Counted from the first letter of the stretch, positions 24,658 to 33,360 are shown. The stretch: DNA of 58,862 nt from an uncultured Christensenellaceae bacterium (GCA_910587445.1 CAJULE010000014.1:1-58862); one strand, 5' to 3'. Notes: a model not told the origin generated them from the letters alone. Translations and numbers: made by a program.

Positions 24658-26286
24658 ATGAAGAAGAAAAACATTGTAATATCGATAATCCTCGCGCTTA
24701 CGCTCGCCATGAGCGTGTTCGCGTTTGCCGGTTGCGGCGACAATTCCTACGGCGGCTCGGTAAAAGTCGAGGGCACGCAGGATACGTCTTACGCCGTACA
24801 TTCTAACGGCGGCAACGCAGTGCAGTACGGAAACTACATTTACTTTATAAACGGTTCGGCAAGCTACGAGGACACCGACGGCAAAAACAACGTCTGGGGC
24901 GACGTGGTAAAAGGCGCGCTGTACCGCGCGGAGCTTGTCGGCGATAAAAACGGAGCCGAATTCGACGTGAAGGGTTCCGTCTCCGAGGTCACGAACGAAT
25001 ATGTCGAGTTTAAGACGTCGGCAGGCGTAGATTACGACGACAACCCCATAGACGTCGCAAATGTTCAGCTCATCGCTCCGAAGATCATCGGTACGAGCGG
25101 CTATTCGAGCGGCGGCATATTCATCTACGATAATTATGTCTACTATGCGACGCCCAACAACGTGCGCAACAAGGCGGGCGAATATCAGTATAAGAAAACC
25201 GATTTCCTTCGCACGTCGCTCGACGGCAAAGTCACGCAAAAGCTTTATACTTCGGAAAACGATACGGATACGAGCCCCTATGCCTTCTACAAACAGGGCG
25301 ATAAGGTCTATCTCGTACTGCTCGACGGCACGACGCTCAAGAGTATTTCCGTAAACGACAAGAAAGTAATCGAGACTCTCAAGATAGCCGAAGACGTCAC
25401 GTCGGCTACGCTCCCGACTAAGAGCGATTATTACGCAAACGACAATTCGTCCGTTTCGGTCGAGGATTTCGTATTCTTTACCCGCTCGGCGACAGACGAG
25501 GACGGACAGCGCAGCGGTACGGTCCTCGAGTATATCCGTCCCGACGGAAGCGAACGCACGGTCTTTCTCAACAACGGTCAGACCTCTTCCATAGAGGCGG
25601 TGCGCGACGGCGTCGTATTCTACCGCACGACGGAGAACGGAAACACCGTAATCAATTTTACCAATCTTCACGACAGCTTCATGGGCGAGGCGGGAAAGGA
25701 TACGACCGACCCGAACAGCCCTACCTACAAGGCGTACGAGGACAGTCTGCCCGCAGATAAGAGGAGAACCAACGTCAGGGGAACGGCGCTCAATGTCGGA
25801 AACCTTTCGTCTTACACTTATACGTATGCGTTCCGTCCGAGCTCCGACATAGATCCCAATGTCGATACCGTTTACGTGCTCGCTTCGACGGGTTCCGCCA
25901 TGTATCTGTTCGGCAACGACGGCACGAGCAAGACCGTCTATTCGTCCTCCGCAACGATCGAGACGGTTATCGACGGATACGCTTACTATCGCAACAGCAC
26001 GAATTTCATTCAGCGTCTCAACATCTTCGAGGAAAACGCCGAGCCGCAGGAGGTCAGCGACCGCGCCGGCATTACGAACGGACTCCCCGTCGACGTTGTT
26101 GCAGGCTATGTAATGTACTTCGGAATAATCGACGATTGGGCAAGCGGCTATGCCGTGTTCAACAAGCTCCCCGGAGAGGGCATAGAGGGCAGCAAGGCGA
26201 TGTTTGTAGGCAAGCGCGCCGAGGACGACGAGAAACCCGAGGACGACGAGGACGAGGAAACCACGGACGAGGAATCCGCAGAGTAA
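24658..26286 (+). CDS. DUF5050-like (beta-propeller-type) lipoprotein
   Basis: A 542-residue exported protein. A signal peptide (MKKKNIVISIILALTLAMSV) ends in a lipobox with Cys near residue 26 (FAFAGC), so it should be lipid-anchored outside the cell. The body has repeated blades of the type YGNYIYFINGS, YDNYVYYATP and DGYAYYRNSTNFIQRLN, each followed by a segment ending near a Leu/Tyr-x-x-x-L turn. This is the pattern of DUF5050-type propellers of Bacillota surface proteins. The C-terminal ~25 residues are almost all Glu/Asp. The role is probably binding rather than catalysis. It sits between a GH2-like and a GH3 gene, suggesting glycan or wall work, but with its own promoter and terminator. 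Confidence 0.72.
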   Translation: MKKKNIVISIILALTLAMSVFAFAGCGDNSYGGSVKVEGTQDTSYAVHSNGGNAVQYGNYIYFINGSASYEDTDGKNNVWGDVVKGALYRAELVGDKNGAEFDVKGSVSEVTNEYVEFKTSAGVDYDDNPIDVANVQLIAPKIIGTSGYSSGGIFIYDNYVYYATPNNVRNKAGEYQYKKTDFLRTSLDGKVTQKLYTSENDTDTSPYAFYKQGDKVYLVLLDGTTLKSISVNDKKVIETLKIAEDVTSATLPTKSDYYANDNSSVSVEDFVFFTRSATDEDGQRSGTVLEYIRPDGSERTVFLNNGQTSSIEAVRDGVVFYRTTENGNTVINFTNLHDSFMGEAGKDTTDPNSPTYKAYEDSLPADKRRTNVRGTALNVGNLSSYTYTYAFRPSSDIDPNVDTVYVLASTGSAMYLFGNDGTSKTVYSSSATIETVIDGYAYYRNSTNFIQRLNIFEENAEPQEVSDRAGITNGLPVDVVAGYVMYFGIIDDWASGYAVFNKLPGEGIEGSKAMFVGKRAEDDEKPEDDEDEETTDEESAE

Positions 26287-26318
26287 AGTTCTTTCAAAAC
26301 AAATATTTGCAATTATAC

Positions 26319-26346
26319 GGGCTGTGCTTAAAAGGCACGGCCTTTT
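26319..26346 (+). terminator. Terminator after the lipoprotein gene
   Basis: GGCTGTGC (26320-26327) pairs with GCACGGCC (26335-26342, one wobble), followed by TTTT. Confidence 0.75.
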
Positions 26347-26564
26347 CGATTGCCTAAGGTACGGAAAAGCTTATGAGACGGGCGGTGACGGAAGCGTCGC
26401 CGCCTTTGTCATATGGGAATTTCACGGCTTGTGCTTGCCGCGGATTGCGGAATAAGCGAGACCGATTTGCGGTTCGGCGACAGCAACTCGGGGGCTTATC
26501 ATGGGTAAGACAGGTATAAATGTCCATATCTTGCGTACAAAAGTCTTTTCGGGGGGGGGAATAG

Positions 26565-26573
26565 TGCTATAAT
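26565..26573 (+). promoter_or_regulatory. Extended -10 promoter of GH3 number 1; preceding ~220 bp has no gene
   Basis: TGCTATAAT is an extended -10 with no well-placed -35, about 95 nt before the GH3 start. Between the terminator at 26346 and this site I see no credible gene. A run of nine G at 26551-26559 lies just upstream of it. Confidence 0.6.
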
Positions 26574-26665
26574 AAACGTAACAAAAGCAGAGCGAAATAT
26601 AAAAGCGACTCTGCATCAAAACGGTGCACACGTTTGAAAATCGGTAAAGGAACAAGGAGGAACAG

Positions 26666-29600
26666 ATGTTCAAAAAAAGAATGTGGATGGGCATAAGCGG
26701 CATACTTGCTTTTTTGCTTGTGTTCGTCATAGGGGGAATGACTGTAGCTGTTTCGTATGAAGGCGCGATCAATAACTTCCTCGAAGTGGAGACCGTAAAG
26801 GTGCTCAATCCGGGCGACGAAGGGTATCCAGGCGACGCAACGGGTGTGGAAAAGGATACCGAGTACTTTAAAAGCGACTATGGCGAGAAAAACGAAGAGA
26901 ATGCGAAAAAGCTTGTCGAAGACGGCTTCGACGCAACGATCAACGAGGTCATAGAGGGCGCGGCGCTCTTGTCCAACAAAAACAATGCGCTCCCCATAGA
27001 TAAGAGCTCGGAAAGGATCTCTTTCTTCGGGCACGCCGCCGTCGACCCGATCTACAGGGGCAACTCGGCGGGCGTAGACCCCATGGGTACAAACAGACGA
27101 GACCCCATGGACGCGAGCAGCGGCTACAGGATCAGTTTTCCGCAGGCGCTTTCAATGAACGGCTATAATGTCAACGAAGAACTTGTCGCGCATCTTCGCA
27201 CGTCTAAGCAGTCCCGCGATCACAGCGGATATACGTGGATGGACTGTTCGAACGCCACTACGGGCATTGCCGACGGCGAAGATCCCATAGAGTTCTACGA
27301 CCCTGTAAAATCCACTTGGGAAAGCCAAACGGGCGGCACGGCAATAATGGTTTTGACGCGTTGCGGACAGGAAAACTTCGATATGCTTCTCGACAACGTG
27401 ACGGGATACGAAAAGGCGGATCAGATGTTTGCGCCGCCCAAGAATCCCGGTACGAAAACGGGGAAAAGCTCGCTTGCGCTTATAAAGGAAGAGGAGGATA
27501 TCCTCGGAATGCTCAAGGAGGCGAAAAAGGCAGGCTACTTCAAAAAAATAGTCGTGCTGCTCAATATAGGCAACGCAATGGAAGTCGGTTGGCTTGACGA
27601 CTATGACGTCGACGCCTGCGTGTATGCGGGACTTCCCGGCGGCGTGGGCTCGCACGGTATTGCCAAGCTTCTTTGCGGAGAAGCAAACTTCTCGGGCAAG
27701 CTCGTCGATACCTATGCGATGAACTCGCTCTCCGCTCCCGCAATCGTAAACGAGAACGAGAACACGCCCACTTACATAAACGGCGACGAAGTGGAAAAGG
27801 CGGTTATCGGTACGGAATCCCCGTTTGCCGATACGGGCAGATATATGACTTTCCAGGCGGAAGGCATATATGTGGGATATAAGTATTACGAGACCCGCTA
27901 TGAGGACTATGTCCTCGGTCAGGGCAAAGCCGACAGCGCAAAGGGAGCGTCGTTCGGCGCAAGCGAATGGAAGTGGGAGAACGAGGTCTCCTATCCGTTC
28001 GGCTACGGCCTTTCCTATACGACTTTCGAGCAAAATCTCAAAGAAGTGAAGTACGACGCGGACAGCGACAGTTATAAAGTCACGGTGACGGTCAAAAATA
28101 CGGGCAAGGCAAACGGCAAAAGCGTCGTTCAGGTCTATGCCCAGACTCCGTACGGCGAATATGAAAAGACGAACAAAGTGGAAAAAAGCGCCGTACAGCT
28201 TGTCGGTTTCGATAAGACGCGAGAGCTTCAGCCCGGCGAGGATCAGACCTTGACGGTAAACGTAGAGCGCTATCTCCTCGCTTCGTACGACTACACGAAG
28301 GCAAAGGGCTATATCCTCAGCGGCGGCGATTATTACCTTGCGATCGGAGACGACGCGCACGACGCGCTCAACAATATCATCAAAGCCAAAAAGCCGGACG
28401 TCACGGGTCTCGTGTCGGTGGGCGGAAGCGCCGCAGTCGGCGATGCCGGCAAGGTATATAAGTTCAGCCAAAGACTCGATACGGAAGCATATAAAAAGAG
28501 CGAAACGGGAGTAAACGTGACCAACCGTTTCGACGATTGCGACCTAAACTATTGGGTCAAGAACGCGGGCACATACCTTACGAGAAGCGATTGGGACGGA
28601 ACCTATCCCACGGCGGCAACGCGCGTCACCGCAAGCGCGGAAATGATAGACATACTTGCGGGACACAATTACACTAAGCCCGAGGGCGCGATAAGCGTTG
28701 CGCAGGCAACCGCAAACTTGGGCAAAGAAGCGGGACTTAAGCTTGTGGACATGAGGGAAGTCGATTACGACGACGAAGAGACCTGGAATCTGTTCATAAA
28801 CCAGCTCACTCTCGACGAAATGCTCAATGTCCTCGACGACGCACAGAGCAACCGCTGGGCGGCAAACGAGAAAATAGCCGCCAATGCCTTGAGCCTCGGC
28901 GACGGCATAAACGGACCGAACGGTTGCAGCATCAATTTCCCGTATGAGGATACGACAGGCAAATACGGAAGCGGCAAGATGACGCGCATAAGCATGAACA
29001 GCTTCGCGGGAAAAGCCGTGCTTACGGGCACGTTCAATTGGGAACTGTTCAAAGAGCGCGGACGTCTCATAGGCGAGTTCGGTCTTTGGGGCGGTAAGCA
29101 GGAATTTTGGTCGGTCGGCGTCAACTATCACAAGACCCCGTTCGGCGGCAGAAACTTCGAGTACTGCTCGGAAGATCCCAACCTTTCCTATATGGTGCTC
29201 GTTCCCGAAGTGATCGAAATGGAAAAACGCGGCGTTATCGCCTGTGCAAAGCACGCGGCGGGTAACGACCAGGAAACGATAAGAATAGGCGTTTCCGTGT
29301 TCTTCAACGAGCAGGGCTGGCGCGAGGGCAGCTTGCGTGCGAGCGAAGGCGCGCTCAGAGTGGCAAAAGCGAAGGGCTATATGCAAAACTACGAGCGTCT
29401 CGGACTCGACAGCACCATGAACAAAAAGGAATTCAACATCGACGTCGTGTTCTATGAGTGGGGCTTCAGGGGTTGCGTCATAACCGACTGTACGAATGCG
29501 CGCAGAGACGGCTATCAGGGAGACTATATCGACCAGATAGTTGCGGGAACCGATTGCTTCTGTATGACGAACGCACAGATAGCGAAAGAAATCGTGAACA

Positions 29601-29842
29601 ACTATCTCTCTTCTTCCGACGACGGCTCGTATGTCGAGCACATTGCGCGAGCAGCCAAAAACTACTACTATAAGTGCAGTCGATCGAACATGATAAACGG
29701 CTTCTCGTCCGACACGATAATTATAAAGCTTACGCCTTGGTGGCAGAACCTTCTTATCGCAATGATAGTCGTGTTTGCCGTGCTTACGGCGGCAAGCGTG
29801 GCTATGGCGGCGATAAGCAAAGTAAAAGAGATAAGGAGATAG
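26666..29842 (+). CDS. Membrane-anchored GH3 glycosidase with permuted domain order (number 1)
   Basis: A 1058-residue family 3 glycoside hydrolase in which the usual C-terminal sandwich domain comes first (~70-350), then a fibronectin-III-like domain (~440-560), and the catalytic (alpha/beta)8 domain last (~700-1000). A membrane helix stands at each end (ISGILAFLLVFVIGGMTVAV near 10-29; LLIAMIVVFAVLTAASVAMA near 1027-1046), so the enzyme is probably tethered at both ends with its catalytic part outside. Catalytic landmarks are KHAAGNDQE near 864 and the nucleophile Asp in GCVITDC near 940. Substrate is unknown; beta-glucosidase or N-acetylglucosaminidase activities are usual for GH3. AAGGAGG precedes the ATG. 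A small membrane protein follows 4 nt later. Confidence 0.88.
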   Translation: MFKKRMWMGISGILAFLLVFVIGGMTVAVSYEGAINNFLEVETVKVLNPGDEGYPGDATGVEKDTEYFKSDYGEKNEENAKKLVEDGFDATINEVIEGAALLSNKNNALPIDKSSERISFFGHAAVDPIYRGNSAGVDPMGTNRRDPMDASSGYRISFPQALSMNGYNVNEELVAHLRTSKQSRDHSGYTWMDCSNATTGIADGEDPIEFYDPVKSTWESQTGGTAIMVLTRCGQENFDMLLDNVTGYEKADQMFAPPKNPGTKTGKSSLALIKEEEDILGMLKEAKKAGYFKKIVVLLNIGNAMEVGWLDDYDVDACVYAGLPGGVGSHGIAKLLCGEANFSGKLVDTYAMNSLSAPAIVNENENTPTYINGDEVEKAVIGTESPFADTGRYMTFQAEGIYVGYKYYETRYEDYVLGQGKADSAKGASFGASEWKWENEVSYPFGYGLSYTTFEQNLKEVKYDADSDSYKVTVTVKNTGKANGKSVVQVYAQTPYGEYEKTNKVEKSAVQLVGFDKTRELQPGEDQTLTVNVERYLLASYDYTKAKGYILSGGDYYLAIGDDAHDALNNIIKAKKPDVTGLVSVGGSAAVGDAGKVYKFSQRLDTEAYKKSETGVNVTNRFDDCDLNYWVKNAGTYLTRSDWDGTYPTAATRVTASAEMIDILAGHNYTKPEGAISVAQATANLGKEAGLKLVDMREVDYDDEETWNLFINQLTLDEMLNVLDDAQSNRWAANEKIAANALSLGDGINGPNGCSINFPYEDTTGKYGSGKMTRISMNSFAGKAVLTGTFNWELFKERGRLIGEFGLWGGKQEFWSVGVNYHKTPFGGRNFEYCSEDPNLSYMVLVPEVIEMEKRGVIACAKHAAGNDQETIRIGVSVFFNEQGWREGSLRASEGALRVAKAKGYMQNYERLGLDSTMNKKEFNIDVVFYEWGFRGCVITDCTNARRDGYQGDYIDQIVAGTDCFCMTNAQIAKEIVNNYLSSSDDGSYVEHIARAAKNYYYKCSRSNMINGFSSDTIIIKLTPWWQNLLIAMIVVFAVLTAASVAMAAISKVKEIRR

Positions 29843-29846
29843 CGAA

Positions 29847-30272
29847 ATGAACCTTATACAAAAACTGAAAACAAAATCGGTAGGGTACTATATATTACTT
29901 GCTTCCACCGTGCTCGGGCTTATAGTGTCCGTTATGTATATTGCTTTCGGCGTGTCGTCTCACACGTTTGCGGCGGGGATATTCGTCTGCGCGCTGTTTG
30001 CGTTCCTGCTCGGTGTAGCTCTTGCGATATACGAAGGCGTGTTTGCCGACTGTATCCCCATTGTGATGATCGTGCTCATGTCTGTGGCGCTCGTGCTTCT
30101 CATTGCGGACTCCATAGACGACGTGACCGCTCTCTTTGTCGGCATGGGCGACTACTTCGGTAACGCCGACAACGTGGGCATGAGAGTTACTCTCGCCGTG
30201 TTTATGATCCTTTCGATCATAACGGCAATAGTCGGCTCGTTCTTCTCGAGAGTGAGAAAACAAGAGGCTTAG
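29847..30272 (+). CDS. Small four-helix membrane protein linked to GH3 number 1
   Basis: A 141-residue protein with four membrane segments: YYILLASTVLGLIVSVMYIA, AGIFVCALFAFLLGVALAIY, CIPIVMIVLMSVALVLLIAD, and LAVFMILSIITAIVGSFF. A polar loop lies before the last, and the tail is short and basic. No family is recognised. It starts 4 nt after the GH3 stop, with ATAAGGAGAT as ribosome-binding site, so the two are surely co-expressed. A protein of the same size and topology follows GH3 number 2 (46785-47204), so the pairing is repeated. An accessory or anchoring role for the GH3 is inference. Confidence 0.78.
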   Translation: MNLIQKLKTKSVGYYILLASTVLGLIVSVMYIAFGVSSHTFAAGIFVCALFAFLLGVALAIYEGVFADCIPIVMIVLMSVALVLLIADSIDDVTALFVGMGDYFGNADNVGMRVTLAVFMILSIITAIVGSFFSRVRKQEA

Positions 30273-30291
30273 AAAAAAGTATAAACGAACA

Positions 30292-30334
30292 AACCGCGGA
30301 TCGGATGTGTCAAATGCCGACCGCGGTTTTTCTT
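30292..30334 (+). terminator. Terminator of the GH3 number 1 operon
   Basis: AAACCGCGG (30292-30300) pairs with CCGCGGTTT (30321-30329), with an internal TCGG...CCGA pair and a T-rich tail. Confidence 0.85.
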
Positions 30335-30355
30335 TTGTCTCTTATTTAAAATCGC

Positions 30356-30384
30356 TTGACTTATGAAGAAAAACCCGATATAAT
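30356..30384 (+). promoter_or_regulatory. Promoter of rplM-rpsI
   Basis: TTGACT at 30356-30361, a 17-nt spacer and TATAAT at 30379-30384. Confidence 0.9.
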
Positions 30385-30389
30385 AATAC

Positions 30390-30545
30390 AGCATATCGCC
30401 TTAAGGGCGTTTTTCGGTTTGTCGCAAGGAAAGGTTAGCCCCGTTCCTATGGACAGGAAAGGCTGCTCGGGGCGGGAATGTCCGCGGTGCATGGCGTGAA
30501 ACGTGCACTTACAGGCAAAAGCGGGCGCGCTAAAATCCAACGGAG
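30390..30545 (+). promoter_or_regulatory. Structured 5' leader of rplM, L13-leader-like
   Basis: The ~170-nt leader holds three pairings. A short CGCC/GGCG hairpin followed by TTTTT (30397-30414) looks like an early attenuator. A long arm GCCCCG (30438-30443) pairs with CGGGGC (30468-30473) around an inner TTCCT/AGGAA stem, and a GTGCA/TGCAC hairpin lies near 30487-30507. Bacillota have L13 leaders thought to mediate feedback by the ribosomal protein. I compare only by position and shape, not by a covariance model. Confidence 0.5.
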
Positions 30546-30560
30546 GAATCATTCATCGAT

Positions 30561-30995
30561 ATGAATACGTTTATGGCAAACGAACAGAGCGTTACCCGTA
30601 AGTGGTATATCGTCGACGCAACGGACGTTCCCCTCGGACGTCTCGCAAGCCAGGTGGCTGCGGTGCTTCGCGGCAAGAACAAGCCGACGTTCACCCCGCA
30701 CGTCGACACGGGCGATTTCGTAATAGTCGTCAATACCGACAAGGTCGCGCTCACGGGCAAGAAAGCCGAACAAAAAATCAAGAGACATCACACGCTTTAT
30801 ATGGGCGGCATGAAGGAAGTTCAGTACAAGACTTTCCTCGCCACGAAGAGCGACAGAGCCGTTTACGACGCGGTAAAGGGTATGCTTCCCAAAAACAGCA
30901 TCGGCAGAAAGATGCTCAAGAAACTGCGCGTATATAAGGACGACAAGCACGGGCACGAGGCTCAGAAGCCCGAGACGCTGGAAATAGTGAGGTAA
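30561..30995 (+). CDS. rplM: Ribosomal protein uL13
   Basis: Large-subunit ribosomal protein that binds 23S rRNA early in 50S assembly. The 144-residue sequence has the full family pattern: WYIVDATDVPLGRLASQVA near 17-35, LRGKNKP, a GDFVIVVNTDK stretch near 53-63, and the basic PKNSIGRKMLKKLRVY near 112-127. Length is normal. A GGAGGA site lies upstream of the ATG, somewhat far (~14 nt). The rpsI gene follows after 6 nt, the standard rplM-rpsI operon. Confidence 0.97.
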   Translation: MNTFMANEQSVTRKWYIVDATDVPLGRLASQVAAVLRGKNKPTFTPHVDTGDFVIVVNTDKVALTGKKAEQKIKRHHTLYMGGMKEVQYKTFLATKSDRAVYDAVKGMLPKNSIGRKMLKKLRVYKDDKHGHEAQKPETLEIVR

Positions 30996-31001
30996 GCTAC
31001 A

Positions 31002-31415
31002 ATGGCAACGAAATCCGCATCCAAGAAAAAGTTACAGTTCTGGGGCACGGGCAGACGCAAGAAGGCAATAGCTCGCGTTCGTCTCCTTCCCGGCAACGGC
31101 AATATCGTGATCAACAAGCGCAGCATTGACGATTATTTCGGACTCGATACGCTTAAGTATATCGTTCGTCAGGCGACCGAAGAGGTCGGTGCGACGGACA
31201 AGTTCGACGTGTACGTGAATGTCAAGGGCGGCGGTTTTACGGGTCAGGCGGGAGCTATCCGCCACGGCATAGCGCGCGCGCTCGTCGAGGCAGACCCCAT
31301 GTACCGCGCGGCGCTTAAAAAGGCGGGCTTCCTTACTCGCGATCCTCGTATGAAGGAGAGAAAGAAGTACGGTCTCAAGAAAGCGCGCAGAGCGCCTCAG
31401 TTCTCGAAGCGTTAA
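31002..31415 (+). CDS. rpsI: Ribosomal protein uS9
   Basis: Small-subunit protein whose C-terminal tail reaches the P site and contacts tRNA. The 137-residue sequence shows FWGTGRRKKAIARVRLLPG near 12-30, GGGFTGQAGAIRHGIARAL near 75-93, and the invariant basic ending ARRAPQFSKR. Length is normal for bacteria. It is the second gene of rplM-rpsI and is followed by a strong terminator. Confidence 0.97.
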   Translation: MATKSASKKKLQFWGTGRRKKAIARVRLLPGNGNIVINKRSIDDYFGLDTLKYIVRQATEEVGATDKFDVYVNVKGGGFTGQAGAIRHGIARALVEADPMYRAALKKAGFLTRDPRMKERKKYGLKKARRAPQFSKR

Positions 31416-31435
31416 TCGCAAATCGCAATCATTCA

Positions 31436-31467
31436 AAAGCACGGAGTTTCGCCTCTGTGCTTTTTTT
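31436..31467 (+). terminator. Terminator of rplM-rpsI
   Basis: AGCACGGAG pairs with CTCTGTGCT around a 5-nt loop, followed by seven T (31461-31467). Confidence 0.9.
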
Positions 31468-31503
31468 GTATAAAGAAAACCTCGCCGTATTGACGAGGTT
31501 CGG

Positions 31504-32271
31504 TTATTTCAAAAGCGAATATAGCAGTAAACACAGTAGCGGCATGGGGATAAGCGAGCTTCGCATGAGACAAACGATATACGGAAGAAGCATAAAATGA
31601 GTTTCGTCGTCATAGAGCGGCGATATTATGATTTTATTATCGCTTGTTTCGAGTATCGACGGAAAACCGTATCGCTTCAGATAGCTCGTAAATTCGGGGA
31701 TATCGTTATCGGGTGGAAAATAATCGGCGGCATTGTCGCTCGGTTTAAGCTTCGAGTTTATTAAATCGGATATAATGTTTTTAAAAGCACGTTTGTGTTT
31801 TTTGTCGGCGACGGTTCCGTAAAAAGGAAGAGCCGATTTGATTTTGTCTATTTGCGTCCAACAAATTTTTAGGTTGATAAGTTTTTGCGCAAGCTCGGTG
31901 AAAAGCTTTAGCACCTCGGATCCGTAAGCTTCTTTTGTCACATAGCGCTTATAAAACATCTGTGCCGTAGGAAAATCGCCGTCATAGCTTTCGGGCTTTA
32001 TTATGGCGGCAAAGCAGTCCGAAAGAAAAGTTTCCGTTTTTTTTCGAGTCGGCTGTTTTATAAATATAAAGTCCGAACCGATACGACAAATACTGCTCGT
32101 TTCGTTTAATTTATTTCCGTATTTGACTATCTGTTTACAGATAGCTTTTTCATGTATGAGGTTTTGCGCAGGCGCGCTTTTTAAATCGGGAAATATCAGA
32201 AGATAATAATAAACAACCGTGTCCAAGTACTCGGTAAGTCGTATAATATCGGGAGGAAGGATTTTTTTCAT
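31504..32271 (-). CDS. AT-rich protein of unknown function, faint RNase III-like pattern
   Basis: A 255-residue protein downstream of an XRE regulator on the same strand. I recognise no family with confidence. The first ~110 residues recall an RNase III endonuclease domain: RLTEYLDTVVYYYL sits like RLEFLGDAVL, a FPDL follows as in that family, and TETFLSDCFAAII sits like the ILADAFEALIG helix. However, the acidic residues are only partly kept: the Asp of both helices is present, but the Glu positions are Thr and Ala. The C-terminal end has two hydrophobic stretches (LLPYIVCLMRSS, PMPLLCLLLYSLLK). No clear ribosome-binding site. Composition differs from the flanking core genes, suggesting transfer. 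Confidence 0.5.
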   Translation of the reverse strand: MKKILPPDIIRLTEYLDTVVYYYLLIFPDLKSAPAQNLIHEKAICKQIVKYGNKLNETSSICRIGSDFIFIKQPTRKKTETFLSDCFAAIIKPESYDGDFPTAQMFYKRYVTKEAYGSEVLKLFTELAQKLINLKICWTQIDKIKSALPFYGTVADKKHKRAFKNIISDLINSKLKPSDNAADYFPPDNDIPEFTSYLKRYGFPSILETSDNKIIISPLYDDETHFMLLPYIVCLMRSSLIPMPLLCLLLYSLLK

Positions 32272-32290
32272 AAGTGGGTTTTCTGCAATA

Positions 32291-32605
32291 TCATTGCAAT
32301 TTCGATTGTATGCTCATTATGTCAATAACGGCTTCTTTTCTCGCATCGGGAACTTTATTGAATAGCTCGAGAAGTCTTATTTGTTGAGGGCTTAATTTGT
32401 CTGTATCGATGTCGCTGTAAATTTCCGCTACAGGTACTTCCAAAGCGGCGCAAACGTATTCAATCGCTTTGCGCGACGGCGTAAAATCGTTTTCATTATA
32501 CCAATTGTAGACGGTGGTTTCGGAAAGTCCCGCTTCTTTTGCGAGTTTAGAACGAGACCACCCTTTAAGTTTTCTCAATTCGTCTATCTTTTGCCGTATA
32601 TCCAT
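32291..32605 (-). CDS. XRE-family helix-turn-helix regulator
   Basis: A 104-residue DNA-binding protein. The helix-turn-helix of the Cro/CI type occupies residues ~5-60 (QKIDELRKLKGWSRSKLAKE then AGLSETTVYNWYN), followed by a short C-terminal helix region (SPQQIRLLELFNKVPDARKE) that may dimerise. It lies 19 nt upstream of the 255-residue gene on the minus strand and probably controls that operon. The divergent intergenic region (32606-32775) is very AT-rich and offers several -10-like sites but no certain operator. Confidence 0.85.
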   Translation of the reverse strand: MDIRQKIDELRKLKGWSRSKLAKEAGLSETTVYNWYNENDFTPSRKAIEYVCAALEVPVAEIYSDIDTDKLSPQQIRLLELFNKVPDARKEAVIDIMSIQSKLQ

Positions 32606-32775
32606 ATCGTAATCCGTCCGTGTATAATATTACGCTTATATAATAACACAAAGCAATATCGAACTTGCTTTCGTCAGTTTGCGATATTTACTTGCGTTTA
32701 CACGCGAATTTTTCAAAGTTATAAAAACCGAACAAGATTTTTAATATTATTTTGTTTGATTATTTTGTAAACGTA

Positions 32776-32804
32776 TTTACATGAAGTAAAATATCTGTTA
32801 TAAT
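32776..32804 (+). promoter_or_regulatory. Promoter in front of the DUF559 element
   Basis: TTTACA at 32776-32781, a 17-nt spacer and TATAAT at 32799-32804. It ends 19 bp before the first 48-bp repeat, so the transcript would begin with the hairpins. Confidence 0.7.
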
Positions 32805-32822
32805 ATTTTTGAGGTGTTACAA

Positions 32823-32870
32823 GGCTCCCCTTAGTAAGGGGAGCTGTCTGCGAAGCAGACTGAGGGGATT
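32823..32870 (-). repeat. 48-bp hairpin repeat, copy 1 (inverted)
   Basis: Two consecutive hairpins: CTCCCC/GGGGAG and GTCTGC/GCAGAC, ending GACTGAGGGGATT. A partial second copy of the end (GACAGAGGGGATT, 32886-32898) lies just before the DUF559 start codon. Confidence 0.85.
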
Positions 32871-32900
32871 GTACATAATGCAACGGACAGAGGGGATTAT

Positions 32901-33296
32901 ATGGAACGAAAGTACAATGCGAATTTAATCGACAATGCCAAGTCACTCCGTAAAGGTATGACGAAAGAAGAGCGGCATTTATGGTATGATTTTCTTAGAA
33001 CTTATCCCGTTAAATTCAGAAGGCAATCCGTAATCAATAAATACATTGCGGATTTTTACTGTCCCGAAGCAAAGCTTATAATCGAGTTGGACGGCTCTCA
33101 GCATTTTGAAGAAGAAGGGCTTGAATACGACGAAAAACGCACCTCGTTTTTGGAGCAATACGGCTTGACGGTAATAAGAGTAGCCAACAATATGATAAAC
33201 AAACAGTTTAGGGTTGTATGCGAGTATATAGACAATTACGTAAGGCAAATTATACAATCCCCTCAGTCGCCCGACGGCGCCAGCTCCCCTTGCTAA
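32901..33296 (+). CDS. DUF559 endonuclease-like protein
   Basis: A 131-residue protein of the DUF559 family, related to very-short-patch-repair (Vsr-like) nucleases. The layout fits: MTKEERHLWYDFLR near 20-33, then FRRQSVINKYIADFYCPEAK near 39-58, IIELDGSQHFE near 60-70, and FLEQYGLTVIRVANNMI near 84-100. The Asp of ADFYC and the ELDG stretch are the expected metal-binding core. The start ATG follows GAGGGGATTAT. The final 13 residues (QSPQSPDGASSPC) are encoded by the flanking repeat, which also provides the stop codon. Activity and biological role of these small proteins are not established. Confidence 0.85.
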   Translation: MERKYNANLIDNAKSLRKGMTKEERHLWYDFLRTYPVKFRRQSVINKYIADFYCPEAKLIIELDGSQHFEEEGLEYDEKRTSFLEQYGLTVIRVANNMINKQFRVVCEYIDNYVRQIIQSPQSPDGASSPC

Positions 33297-33304
33297 GGGT
33301 AGCC
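33256..33304 (+). repeat. 49-bp hairpin repeat, copy 2
   Basis: Begins AATCCCCTCAGTC, has a CGCC/GGCG hairpin, then CTCCCCTTGCTAAGGGTAG. It includes the stop codon of the DUF559 gene (33294-33296). Confidence 0.85.
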
Positions 33305-33360
33305 TTTTTCTTAGGTTAAGCGACTCTTAATGCAAGTATGTGCAAAGGGGAATGATTGGC

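Larger units (their letters stand above)
32823..33304 (+). mobile_element. Compact repeat-bounded cassette carrying a DUF559 gene
   Basis: A 482-bp unit in which a DUF559 gene is bounded by inverted 48/49-bp hairpin repeats. The left end begins GGCTCCCCTTAGTAAGGGG, and the right end is the reverse complement with changes in the middle hairpin. The outer ends GGCT(C/A)CCCTT... and inner ends AATCCCCTCAGTC match between copies. The last 13 codons of the gene lie within the right repeat. A third solitary copy follows at 33361. Size, terminal inverted repeats and a single small nuclease gene suggest a mobile or selfish unit. Confidence 0.6.

Noticed and set aside
26551..26559. Run of nine G as an assembly artefact
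   Set aside because: Cannot be judged without reads; it does not affect a coding region, so it is only noted in the promoter entry.
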